From UBA6544 sp049601975 (GTDB lineage: Bacteria > Pseudomonadota > Alphaproteobacteria > UBA8366), in assembly GCA_049601975.1 (NCBI GenBank), contig JBMYRC010000171.1:1-7806 (forward strand): 7,806 nucleotides of DNA, read 5' to 3'. Below, piece after piece: positions 1-6,645 of this stretch. Numbering within the stretch: position 1 is the stretch's first letter; each line of letters opens with the position of its first letter. Position numbers and translations under genes: made by a program. The notes beneath the pieces were generated by a model that made no database searches, was not told where the DNA came from, and saw only the letters and a list, made by a program, of their open reading frames with translations.

Positions 1-1215
1 GACGACCCCAATTTTCCCAAACTGCGTCGCGTACTCATTCTGGGCGACCCAGGCTCCGGTGGCGCAGCCGCGTGGACGGATGTGACAAGATCGGGAGAGG
101 GCGTCACGGACGCGGAATTGGAGCAGCGCGCCCAATCCGTCGACCCGGATGACCCGGTCATCATTATGTACACATCGGGTACGACGGGATTCCCGAAGGG
201 GGTCGTGCATTCGCATAAACTGATCCGAAACATTGGGGATCGCGGGTTCCGGATGGCGATCGATTCCGACGACACGATCTTGAACTATTTACCGCTCTTT
301 CATGCCTTCGGATATTCCGAAGGTGCCCTGATGTCGTTAATAACAGGTGCCCGCCAGATCGTGACGGAAACGTTCGATCCAGACGAATGCCTCGACTTGG
401 TGGCGAAAGAATCCGCGAGCGTGATGCACGGGTTCGAAGCACATCTCAAGGCTCTGACCGAAGCTCAGGAGGCCAAATCGCGAGATATCTCCAGTTTGCG
501 TACCGGCCTGTTCGCCGCAGGTATGCATAGTGCCACTCCTGTGGCGAAACGCGGTAATCGCGTGTTGGCGCCCCTGCAATCGGTTACGGGCTACGGCATG
601 ACGGAAATCTGGGTTGGAGCAGGGATTGGCGCACTCGACGACGACGAAGAGAGCCGATGTGCCTCCTCCGGCGCAATTGGGATAGGCTACGAGTTACGCA
701 TCCTCGATCCGGAGACCGGCGCCGAACAACCCGTCGGTGAGCCCGGTGAGCTGCAGGTCAGAGGCTACAGCCTGATGCTGGGATACTACAAGAAACCAGA
801 AGAGACGGCGGCAGCGTATGACACGGACGGCTGGTTCAAGACTGGCGATTCCGCGGTCTGGCTGCCCAACGGTTACATGCGGTTTTTGGGCCGCTACAAA
901 GACATGCTGAAAGTCGGCGGCGAGAATGTCGACCCGATGGAAGCCGAAGGATTGCTGCTGGAACACCCGGAAGTCCATCAAGTCGCCATCGTCGGTATGC
1001 CGGACCCGCGTTTGACCGAAGTTGGCATCGCCTACGTTCAACTTATCCCCGGATCACAGATGGACGAAGACGCCGTGATCGCTCATTGCCGAGGAAAATT
1101 GGCGAGCTTCAAAATCCCGCACCACGTGGTTTTCGTGGATGATTTCCCGATGACCGCTTCCGGCAAGATCCGCAAGGTTGAGCTACGCGAAGAAGCAAAA
1201 AATTTAGGAAAATAA
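1..1215 (+). CDS. Acyl-CoA synthetase (AMP-forming), 5'-truncated by the window edge
   Basis: Adenylate-forming ligase that activates a carboxylic acid, probably a fatty acid, with ATP to an acyl-AMP and then an acyl-CoA in the cytoplasm. The frame is open from base 1, so the start and much of the N-terminal domain lie outside the window; the GTG at 82 is only an internal codon. Visible core motifs are the P-loop YTSGTTGFPKG (169-201), GYGMTE (589-606), the GWFKTGD ATP-binding aspartate motif (about 829-849), the hinge-region GRYKDMLKVGGENV (about 889-930) and the C-terminal SGKIRK, whose lysine codon at 1165-1167 is the catalytic lysine of the family. The C-terminal domain is complete and ends at TAA 1213-1215. 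The motifs resemble the FadD-like fatty acyl-CoA synthetase group. The true substrate cannot be told, and other adenylate-forming ligases such as aryl-acid-CoA ligases are possible. Confidence 0.93.
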   Translation, partial: DDPNFPKLRRVLILGDPGSGGAAAWTDVTRSGEGVTDAELEQRAQSVDPDDPVIIMYTSGTTGFPKGVVHSHKLIRNIGDRGFRMAIDSDDTILNYLPLFHAFGYSEGALMSLITGARQIVTETFDPDECLDLVAKESASVMHGFEAHLKALTEAQEAKSRDISSLRTGLFAAGMHSATPVAKRGNRVLAPLQSVTGYGMTEIWVGAGIGALDDDEESRCASSGAIGIGYELRILDPETGAEQPVGEPGELQVRGYSLMLGYYKKPEETAAAYDTDGWFKTGDSAVWLPNGYMRFLGRYKDMLKVGGENVDPMEAEGLLLEHPEVHQVAIVGMPDPRLTEVGIAYVQLIPGSQMDEDAVIAHCRGKLASFKIPHHVVFVDDFPMTASGKIRKVELREEAKNLGK

Positions 1216-1235
1216 AATACTTAGTGCCCTTCCCC

Positions 1236-1264
1236 TTGACTTCGCGACTCGGAAGGAGCATAAA
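1236..1264 (+). promoter_or_regulatory. Candidate sigma70-type promoter for the DEAD-box helicase gene
   Basis: TTGACT (1236-1241) is followed after 17 bases by CATAAA (1259-1264), giving five of six and four of six matches to the -35 and -10 consensus. It lies 20 bases after the acyl-CoA synthetase stop. Transcription would start near 1270, so the helicase is probably transcribed on its own with a leader of about 175 nt. This also argues against an initiation codon at 1224, which would lie upstream of the promoter. It is judged by eye only. Confidence 0.5.
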
Positions 1265-1270
1265 TCTTAC

Positions 1271-1445
1271 CAATGCCCGAGATCGCGCAACAGCGCTGCG
1301 ATTTTTGAAAAAAGAACAAAGCAACGAATCTGGGCCGTTCCTATTTTTCTCATACCGTTTCTTCCAATTGCGCGTGGATGACGGCGACGCGGCAGATTTG
1401 CGCTCGCTACAGCGACGTCCATTTGACGCAAAGGATACTTACGTT
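1271..1445 (+). promoter_or_regulatory. Long structured 5' leader of the helicase gene
   Basis: This is the stretch between the inferred transcription start and the TTG start codon. Near its 5' end an ATCGC/GCGAT stem (1282-1302) is followed by TTTTT, which could act as a weak terminator or attenuator, or end the upstream transcript. Further down, two hairpins sit back to back: GCGgCA/TGCGC with loop GATT (1389-1403) and TCGC/GCGA with loop TACA (1404-1415). GAC 1386-1388 can pair with GTC 1417-1419 to close them as a three-way junction. The junction ends 11 bases before the Shine-Dalgarno. Long leaders are known for cold-induced DEAD-box helicase genes; a temperature or autoregulatory role here is inference. 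Confidence 0.4.
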
Positions 1446-1448
1446 TTG
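1431..1448 (+). promoter_or_regulatory. Ribosome-binding site that sets a TTG start for the helicase
   Basis: AAGGA at 1431-1435 lies 10 bases before the TTG at 1446-1448. There is no in-frame ATG between this point and the conserved helicase core. Starting here yields a 422-residue protein beginning just before the SFSELGL sequence that normally opens RhlE proteins. In-frame upstream candidates (GTG 1374, ATG 1224) have no good Shine-Dalgarno and would translate the structured leader. Confidence 0.6.
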
Positions 1449-2714
1449 ACGACAACTAGTTTTTCCGAGCTCGGCCTGATCGAGCCTATTATTCGTGCCT
1501 TAACAGCACAAAATTACACAACACCGACACCAATCCAGGAAAAAGCCATTCCGCAATTGCTCGATAATTCGGACCTGCTTGGCATCGCGCAAACGGGCAG
1601 CGGCAAGACCGCGGCTTTCGTTTTGCCGATCCTGCAACACCTGACCAATGATGGGCAAAAACCCTCCCCGAAAGGTGCTCAGGCGCTGATCCTCGCTCCA
1701 ACGCGGGAACTTGCCCTGCAAATCGGTGATTCCGTGAAAACCTACTCTCAATTTCTCGGCCTCCGGCATACGGTCATCCTCGGCGGCGTCAACCAGAACC
1801 CGCAAGTGAAGGCTATGGCCCGAGGCGTCGATATCTTGATCGCCACGCCGGGACGCCTGCTTGATCTGATGAACCAAGGTCACGTGCATCTTGGCGATGT
1901 GGAGCATCTGGTACTCGACGAAGCGGACCGCATGCTCGACATGGGTTTCATCAAGGATGTCCGCAAGATAGTGCGCGCGACATCGGATGATCGGCAAACG
2001 TTGCTGTTCTCGGCGACAATGCCGCAGGAAGTGGCACGCCTCGCGAGCGATATTTTGTACGAACCGGTGCGCATCGATATCGCGCCGAAGGCGGTCACCG
2101 CCGACCGGATCGAACAGCACGTGTATCACGTGCCCGCGTCGAAAAAGGGCACTTTGCTGACCGAACTTTTGGCTGACAATGCGCTATACCGGGTGATCGT
2201 GTTCACGCGAACCAAACACCGCGCAAACCGGGTCGCTAAGCAATTGGGACAGTCGGGAATCGAAGCGGCCGCCATTCACGGCAATAAATCGCAAGCGGCA
2301 CGTCAACGAGCACTCGACGGGTTCAAATCGAACCAGGTCCGCGTGCTGGTCGCCACCGACATCGCCGCGCGCGGTATTGACGTCGACGGCGTGACCCACG
2401 TTATCAACTTTGAGCTACCGAATGAGCCGGAGAGCTACGTCCACCGGATCGGCCGGACAGCCCGCGCTGGTGCCGAAGGGATTGCACTGTCGTTCTGTGA
2501 CCCTGCGGAACGCGATTATCTGCGCGGCATCGAACGCTTGATCAAACGCTCCATCGACGTGGTCGAGCATGAGCTAAGTGCCAGCGCAGCCAATCAAGAT
2601 CAGCCAAAATCACATCGGCCCCGGCGACACGGCAAACCGCAATCCAAGCGCCCGAACGGCGGCAATGGCAAGCGCCGCCGCAACCGTAGCGGAAATCGCC
2701 CGAAAGCGGCATAG
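1446..2714 (+). CDS. rhlE: DEAD-box ATP-dependent RNA helicase, RhlE-like
   Basis: Cytoplasmic ATP-dependent RNA helicase that remodels RNA, typically in ribosome assembly, RNA decay or cold adaptation. Counting from the TTG start (422 residues), all superfamily 2 motifs are present: F-SELGL with the Q motif (T-PTPIQ, around residues 27-31), motif I AQTGSGKT (48-55), PTRELA, TPGR, motif II DEAD (158-161), motif III SAT (189-191), motif V ATDIAARGIDVD and motif VI HRIGRTAR (333-340). The last 40 or so residues are a low-complexity tail rich in Arg, Lys, Gly and Asn, as in RhlE proteins, where such tails bind RNA. The open frame extends upstream to 1224, but that part has no helicase similarity and overlaps the promoter and leader. 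RhlE is the best fit; another DEAD-box paralogue cannot be excluded. The amidohydrolase follows 63 bases later. Confidence 0.93.
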   Translation: MTTTSFSELGLIEPIIRALTAQNYTTPTPIQEKAIPQLLDNSDLLGIAQTGSGKTAAFVLPILQHLTNDGQKPSPKGAQALILAPTRELALQIGDSVKTYSQFLGLRHTVILGGVNQNPQVKAMARGVDILIATPGRLLDLMNQGHVHLGDVEHLVLDEADRMLDMGFIKDVRKIVRATSDDRQTLLFSATMPQEVARLASDILYEPVRIDIAPKAVTADRIEQHVYHVPASKKGTLLTELLADNALYRVIVFTRTKHRANRVAKQLGQSGIEAAAIHGNKSQAARQRALDGFKSNQVRVLVATDIAARGIDVDGVTHVINFELPNEPESYVHRIGRTARAGAEGIALSFCDPAERDYLRGIERLIKRSIDVVEHELSASAANQDQPKSHRPRRHGKPQSKRPNGGNGKRRRNRSGNRPKAA

Positions 2715-2729
2715 CCGCACGATTGACTT

Positions 2730-2776
2730 CGCCTGCTGCTTGCCTACCTTAAAACGACTCAACGGGTAGGCAGGCG
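2730..2776 (+). promoter_or_regulatory. Inverted repeat covering the amidohydrolase ribosome-binding site
   Basis: CTTGCCTACC (2739-2748) pairs with GGTAGGCAGG (2765-2774) across a 16-base loop, giving ten base pairs including one G-U. An alternative or additional outer pairing joins CGCCTG (2730-2735) with CAGGCG (2771-2776). The right arm contains the only purine-rich Shine-Dalgarno-like stretch before the ATG at 2778, so the folded transcript would hide it. A TTGACT at 2723-2728 could be a -35 box, but no good -10 follows at normal spacing. There is no T-run, so it is not a typical intrinsic terminator. A protein operator is an equal possibility. Confidence 0.4.
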
Positions 2777-2777
2777 C

Positions 2778-4013
2778 ATGGCGGATTCCAGCATTCTCTT
2801 CAAAAACTTCGCTTTGCTCGATGTCGAGTCGGGTACCCTAAAGGGCGGGTACCAGGTCCTGGTCCGGGATGGCAGGTTCGCCGCCGTGGAACACGGTGCG
2901 ATCAATGCAGACGGTGCGCTGGAGATCGATCTTGGCGGGCGTACTCTGATGCCAGGCTTGATCGACTGCCACGTCCATATTCACCCGCTCATCCTGCCGA
3001 CAACGCCACAAATGTTGCCGTCGCTGATCACGGCGCATGCGCTCTCCACACTCGAAGGCATGCTACTGCGCGGATTTACCACTGTGCGTGATGCAGGTGG
3101 TGCCGATGCGGGACATCGCCAGGCGGTGGAACACGGTATTTTTCGAGGACCGCGTCTGTTTGTCGCCGGTCGTGCGATCAGTCAGACCGGCGGGCACGGC
3201 GACCCGCGCACTTCCGCCAATCAATTCGAGCCCTGCGAATGCGCGGCGCATCTCTCGGGCTTCGGGCTCGGTCGGATCGCCGATGGTGTCGCCGAAGTGC
3301 GTAAAGCGGTGCGTGACGAAATTCGCCAGGGTGCCGACCAGGTCAAATTGATGGCGGGCGGTGGCGTCACGTCGCAATCTGATCCTATTGACCAACTACA
3401 ATACTCCGATGAGGAAATCGCCGCCGTGGTCGATGAAGCAAGGCGCTCCCACACCTATGTCATGGCGCATGTTTATACAGCCGCCGGCATTCGGCGTTGC
3501 ATCGAATTGGGCGTGCGCACGCTGGAGCATGCCAACCTCATCGACGAGGACGCCGCCGCGCTGGCTGCCGATGCAGGTGCTTACATGGTCCCGAATCTGG
3601 TCTGTTACGACAATCTGGGTAAGCGGGGATTGGAGCTGGGTTACACTCCGGAAGCCATGGCGAAACTGGGCGACGTCGCGGGTGCAGGCGCTCGCTCGCT
3701 GGAGATTGCGACGCGCGCGGGACTAAAGCTCGCGTATGGCACCGACATTTCCCGCTCGCCCGAACTGCAGTCAGACGAGTTTCTCCTGCGCGCAGAAGTA
3801 TTGAAGCCGGCAGACATTATCCGCAGCGCGACGCTAATTGGCGCGGAAGTTGTACGCCAAAAAGGTGAGCTTGGGATTATCGCGCCAGGCGCCATCGCCG
3901 ACCTTCTGGTCGTGGACGGCAACCCGCTCGAAGACCTCAAACTCCTGACCGATCAGGGCGCTTGCATGCCCACCATCATGAAAGACGGTGCCTTTGTGAA
4001 GAACACGCTCTAG
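2778..4013 (+). CDS. Metal-dependent amidohydrolase (prolidase / imidazolonepropionase-like)
   Basis: A 411-residue cytoplasmic hydrolase of the amidohydrolase superfamily, in the group often annotated Xaa-Pro dipeptidase-like or imidazolonepropionase-like. A small N-terminal beta-sandwich segment precedes a TIM-barrel. The binuclear metal-site residues are all visible: HVH at 65-67 after the PGLIDCH motif, Lys190 in QVKLMAGGG (the carboxylated lysine position), His231 in MAHVYT, His251 in LEHANLI and Asp323 in YGTDIS. QTGGHGD (136-142) is characteristic of this subgroup. The C-terminal IAPGAIADLLVVDGNP is the usual strand that completes the sandwich. There is no signal peptide. Known relatives include carboxypeptidases or dipeptidases acting on aminoacyl-proline or N-acyl amino acids, so the exact substrate is uncertain. 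The gene starts at ATG 2778 with a weak GTAGGCAGG ribosome-binding site inside an inverted repeat, and its stop overlaps the opposing ribH2 stop. Confidence 0.88.
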   Translation: MADSSILFKNFALLDVESGTLKGGYQVLVRDGRFAAVEHGAINADGALEIDLGGRTLMPGLIDCHVHIHPLILPTTPQMLPSLITAHALSTLEGMLLRGFTTVRDAGGADAGHRQAVEHGIFRGPRLFVAGRAISQTGGHGDPRTSANQFEPCECAAHLSGFGLGRIADGVAEVRKAVRDEIRQGADQVKLMAGGGVTSQSDPIDQLQYSDEEIAAVVDEARRSHTYVMAHVYTAAGIRRCIELGVRTLEHANLIDEDAAALAADAGAYMVPNLVCYDNLGKRGLELGYTPEAMAKLGDVAGAGARSLEIATRAGLKLAYGTDISRSPELQSDEFLLRAEVLKPADIIRSATLIGAEVVRQKGELGIIAPGAIADLLVVDGNPLEDLKLLTDQGACMPTIMKDGAFVKNTL

Positions 4014-4510
4014 GCTGCGGCTTCGATCGCCGTGAGCATTTTCATGTTCTCCAGCGTCTGGGCGCAGGCACGGGCCGCTTCCGCACCCTTCACCTTGAAG
4101 TGTTCGAAGAAATACCGCTCGTGATCTCCGCTTTCGTGGAAATGGTGCGGCGTCAGAACGACGGACAATACAGGTACTTCCGTCTCCAGCTGCACTTGCA
4201 TCATCCCGCTGATCACCGCGTCGGCGACGAACTCATGACGGTAGATGCCGCCGTCCACCACAAGGCCTGCCGCGACGACGGCGGAATATCTGCCAGACTT
4301 TGCAAGCAGCTTTGCTTGCAGAGGAATTTCATAACTGCCGGGTACTTCGAAGAAATCGATGCGATCGTTCGACACATTGAGACGTCCGATGGCGTCGACG
4401 AACGAAAGCCGACATTGATCGACAATTTCCCGATGCCAACATGCTTGTATGAAAGCGACACGGCCGGTGCCGGGCGCTGTTTTAGTCGTGTTTTCAAAGC
4501 TCTGATTCAT
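4010..4510 (-). CDS. ribH: 6,7-dimethyl-8-ribityllumazine synthase, type II (RibH2)
   Basis: Catalyses the penultimate step of riboflavin synthesis: condensation of 5-amino-6-ribitylaminouracil with 3,4-dihydroxy-2-butanone 4-phosphate to 6,7-dimethyl-8-ribityllumazine, in the cytoplasm. The 166-residue product has the lumazine synthase fold: RVAFIQACWHREIVD (Trp25 at the ligand-stacking position), FFEVPGSYEIPL (53-64), GGIYRHEFV with likely catalytic His92, and MMQVQLETEVPVLSVVLTP followed by HHFHES. The WH after the first strand and the PHHFHES sequence are typical of the RibH2 type of Brucella and relatives, not the classical RibH1. It starts at ATG 4508-4510 with a GGAGAGG Shine-Dalgarno (complement of 4518-4524) and stands alone, not in a rib operon, so a RibH1 probably lies elsewhere. 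Control by the upstream FMN riboswitch is strongly supported. Its stop shares a CTAG with the amidohydrolase. Confidence 0.95.
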   Translation of the reverse strand: MNQSFENTTKTAPGTGRVAFIQACWHREIVDQCRLSFVDAIGRLNVSNDRIDFFEVPGSYEIPLQAKLLAKSGRYSAVVAAGLVVDGGIYRHEFVADAVISGMMQVQLETEVPVLSVVLTPHHFHESGDHERYFFEHFKVKGAEAARACAQTLENMKMLTAIEAAA

Positions 4511-4603
4511 GGCGAATCCTCTCCGTTAGAGACCAGAATCAGGACGTGACGGGAGACATTCTGCCATGGTGCAAGGCAAGCACCATCGATTTCGCGTTTC
4601 CCG
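4511..4603 (-). promoter_or_regulatory. Expression platform between the FMN riboswitch and ribH2
   Basis: On the minus strand a perfect 7-bp hairpin, ATGGTGC/GCACCAT with a 7-base loop (4566-4586), follows the aptamer. It has no U-run after it, so it is not a classical terminator. Nearer the gene, CTCT and AGAG around the Shine-Dalgarno GGAGAGG can form a short hairpin, and a TCTCCCG further up could pair imperfectly with CGGAGA or with the CGGGAAA just after the aptamer. This favours translational control by Shine-Dalgarno masking, but the switching pairings are inferred by eye. Confidence 0.45.
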
Positions 4604-4756
4604 CTCTCTTCCATCCGGACTATGACCGTCGGCTTCGGAATTACACCGAATCTGCTGACCCCACCGAACCTTGGTAGGCGCTCGCGGGCTGATGAGCGGG
4701 CCGATGAGCCCGTTGCGCAATTACCGCCGGTGGGGAGTTTCACCCCGCCCCGAGAA
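4604..4756 (-). ncRNA. FMN riboswitch (RFN element)
   Basis: Read on the minus strand, the conserved RFN blocks occur in order: GGGGCGGGGTGAAACTCCCC followed by ACCGGCGGT (4751-4723), a variable stem CGGGC/GCCCG (4712-4697), AGCCCGCGAG (4690-4681), then TTCGGTGTAATTCCGAAG, CCGACGGT and AGTCCGGATGG (to 4611), with GAAGAGAG closing the element. The ends TTCTC (4756-4752) and GAGAG (4608-4604) can pair as P1. RFN elements bind flavin mononucleotide and lower expression of riboflavin genes when FMN is plentiful. Its position directly upstream of ribH2 matches that role, as known for ribH2 in Brucella. Confidence 0.95.
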
Positions 4757-4766
4757 CGTTTGCCGC

Positions 4767-4784
4767 CAGCGCAACAACGCGCTG
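4767..4784. repeat. Perfect hairpin just upstream of the FMN aptamer
   Basis: CAGCGC and GCGCTG are separated by a 6-base loop (AACAAC on the + strand). It lies 10 bases before the 5' end of the aptamer in the ribH2 direction, so it may form a 5'-terminal stem of the riboswitch transcript or a protein-binding palindrome. The ribH2 promoter must lie beyond it, between about 4785 and 4840. A TTGAAA there (complement of 4819-4824) has no good -10 partner. Confidence 0.35.
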
Positions 4785-4903
4785 ACGACAATATTGAACT
4801 AATCTCCGATTCCCATCATTTCAAGCACGCAGTTGTAAATTCCGTTGAGGGCCAAGAGTTATTAGGGTGCGGCAATTTTCTTATTATCAGAAGGTGATTG
4901 AAC

Positions 4904-5441
4904 GTGAAGCATCTTGTATTGGCATTGATGATTGCCGTGTCGGCATCCGGAGCAACGGCACAAGACGATCTCACGATCGGCAAAAAAGTTGGCGACCGGA
5001 TGGCGCCGTCATTGTCCGCGGCGGACCAAGACGACAAGCCCCAGCACCTGCAATCATCGGCGAGCCGAATGGACTGATCTTGTTATTTCCCCAATTACTC
5101 AGCTGGTGACCATACTGTAAATCCCAGGCGGTCATCTGCAATAAACAGAACGAAAACTTCAAAAACTGGGTTACAGCGTCGCAACCGTTACCCCGGATAC
5201 GCCGACTAAACTCGCGCGCTATGCCAAGCGTCAAAGTTTAAAGTTTCGAACCCGGTCAGATCCAAAAAGAGTGCTTATCCAAGCGTTTGATGTCTTGGAT
5301 AAAGCCGCCGGATACGACCTACCACATCCGATCATCTTTGTGATCGATCCGAAAGGAAAGATTACGCACCGCTTCTCGCCGAAATACTATCCCGAGCGGC
5401 CAGCAGTTCAGGAGGTGCTCCAAGCATTGCGAAGCGAGTAA
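4904..5441 (+). pseudogene. Decayed secreted thioredoxin-fold redoxin (AhpC/TSA-like)
   Basis: The remains of an exported peroxiredoxin or thioredoxin-like protein. It starts at GTG 4904 with a good Shine-Dalgarno AAGGTGA (4891-4897) and a signal peptide MKHLVLALMIAVSASGATA ending in an ATA cleavage site before QDD. The mature part begins with GKKVGDRMAPSLSAADQDD and KPQHLQS. A one-base loss between about 5054 and 5061 puts GEPNGLILLF in the next frame. There the catalytic WCxxC reads W-stop-PYC, with TGA at 5107-5109. A second one-base loss in the A-run 5161-5165 moves the frame again, after which LGYSVATVTPDTP, AFDVLDKAAGYDLPHP and IIFVIDPKGKITHRF run to TAA 5439-5441. Without the lesions it would encode about 180 residues. 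Several substitutions at usually conserved places (for example LKFRTRSDPK) fit relaxed selection. Its stop is 1 bp from the opposing CoA-transferase stop. Confidence 0.85.
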
Positions 5442-5442
5442 G

Positions 5443-6645
5443 TTAGACGATGCCGGTTTCCTGGTAGACCGAAAGCTCCGCCTCCGACATTCCCAGCAGG
5501 TCGACATAAACTTCGCGGTTGTGGGCACCAAGGGCGGGTCCCAAGGAGTCGATAGAGCCGGGCGTCGCGCTCAATCTGGGCACCGTATCCTGCAACGCCA
5601 CATCGACCTTCGAGATTGGGTCTTCAATGAAGCGGATATTTCCACGTGCCGCATAATGCTCGTCTTCGAAAATCTCGTCGATGCCGTAGACGGAGCCGCA
5701 CGGCACCTGAGCCTCATTGCATTGGCCTAAGACCCCATCGCGGTCCATCGACGTCGTCCAATGGGTGACTGCAGCATCGACTGCGTTTCGGTCCGCGTCG
5801 CGTTTTGGAAAAGTGCCCCATTTCCCGTCGCCCGCGACTTCCGGCATGCCCATTAATTTAGCGAGGCGTTCGAATATCTTGTCATTTGTACAAGCGACGG
5901 CGACCCAACGACCGTCCTTGGTCGGATAATGGCTATGCGGAATGGCGTTCTTCATCGCCGGCCCCATACGCTCGCGAATAAATCCATTGAAATGATAGGC
6001 TGCGGGGAGCTCATCGAGGAAACGGAAGATCGGTTCATATAGACCGATATCAATGAATTGCCCTTCTCCAGTGATCTCTCGTGCACGTACCGCTATCAGC
6101 GCACCGAATGCGCCATAAAGACCAGCCAAATAATCAGGGATCGTGGGCGAGCCCGGCGTCGAAGGCGGCCTATCAGGGTCGCCAGCCAGAAACGCCAATC
6201 CGCCGAATGCATTAGCGATCCGCCCAAATCCTGGCCGATTGGCATTTGGCCCGGTCTGTCCGTACCCGGTAATCCGGACCATCACCAACTTCGGGTTGAC
6301 CGCGTGCAGCACGTCCCAACCGACATCCCAACCTTCCATGGTGCCGGTCTGAAAATTCTCGACGAGGATGTCGGACTTTTTGACCAAGCGTTTCAAGATG
6401 GCGACACCGTCTGGCTTGCGAAGATCAAGTGTGATGGATTTCTTATTCCGCGCCTCGCTCAACCAACAGAGTGTGTCGCCAGAATCGGTCGGTGTGCCAA
6501 ATTTCCGCATGGGGTCACCGATACCAGGCAACTCCACCTTAATGATCTCAGCTCCAAATTCGCCAAGTTGTGTGGCGCAAAACGGCCCGGCCATGAAATT
6601 CGATACATCGAGGACTCTGAGCCCTTGCAGCGGTTTCGTCGTCAT
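5443..6645 (-). CDS. Class III CoA-transferase (CaiB/BaiF family)
   Basis: A 400-residue cytoplasmic enzyme that moves CoA from one acyl-CoA to another carboxylic acid through a glutamyl- or aspartyl-anhydride intermediate. The N-terminal LQGLRVLDVSNFMAGPFCAT and LGEFGAEIIKVELPGIGDPMR are hallmarks of the family. RNKKSITLDLRKPDG (67-80), ILVENFQTGTMEGW (93-106) and ITGYGQTGPN (125-134) follow. Asp171 in IPDYLAG matches the catalytic aspartate (Asp169 in formyl-CoA transferase). The length is typical. I place the start at ATG 6643-6645 (MTTKPLQG) because it opens the conserved domain and has a GGGGACGAGGG ribosome-binding stretch. The frame stays open upstream to 6813, but that part shows no family similarity and covers the promoter region. 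The acid and CoA donor cannot be told: formyl/oxalyl, carnitine, succinyl or itaconyl types are all possible. It looks intact between two decayed genes. Confidence 0.92.
   Translation of the reverse strand: MTTKPLQGLRVLDVSNFMAGPFCATQLGEFGAEIIKVELPGIGDPMRKFGTPTDSGDTLCWLSEARNKKSITLDLRKPDGVAILKRLVKKSDILVENFQTGTMEGWDVGWDVLHAVNPKLVMVRITGYGQTGPNANRPGFGRIANAFGGLAFLAGDPDRPPSTPGSPTIPDYLAGLYGAFGALIAVRAREITGEGQFIDIGLYEPIFRFLDELPAAYHFNGFIRERMGPAMKNAIPHSHYPTKDGRWVAVACTNDKIFERLAKLMGMPEVAGDGKWGTFPKRDADRNAVDAAVTHWTTSMDRDGVLGQCNEAQVPCGSVYGIDEIFEDEHYAARGNIRFIEDPISKVDVALQDTVPRLSATPGSIDSLGPALGAHNREVYVDLLGMSEAELSVYQETGIV

Noticed and set aside
1224..1445. N-terminal extension of the helicase from ATG 1224 (a 496-residue protein)
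   Set aside because: The added 74 residues have no helicase similarity, overlap a promoter-like sequence and a structured leader, and no Shine-Dalgarno precedes 1224. TTG 1446 with AAGGA fits better.
1500..2129. 209-residue minus-strand open frame inside the helicase gene
   Set aside because: It lies wholly opposite a strongly conserved helicase core and shows no recognisable domain.
2723..2753. Promoter directly upstream of the amidohydrolase from TTGACT 2723-2728
   Set aside because: No hexamer at 16-18 base spacing matches a -10 box well, so I did not list it as a separate feature.
3962..4549. 195-residue + strand open frame opposite ribH2
   Set aside because: It mirrors the ribH2 coding strand, resembles no protein family I recognise and begins inside the amidohydrolase. 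It is a shadow frame.
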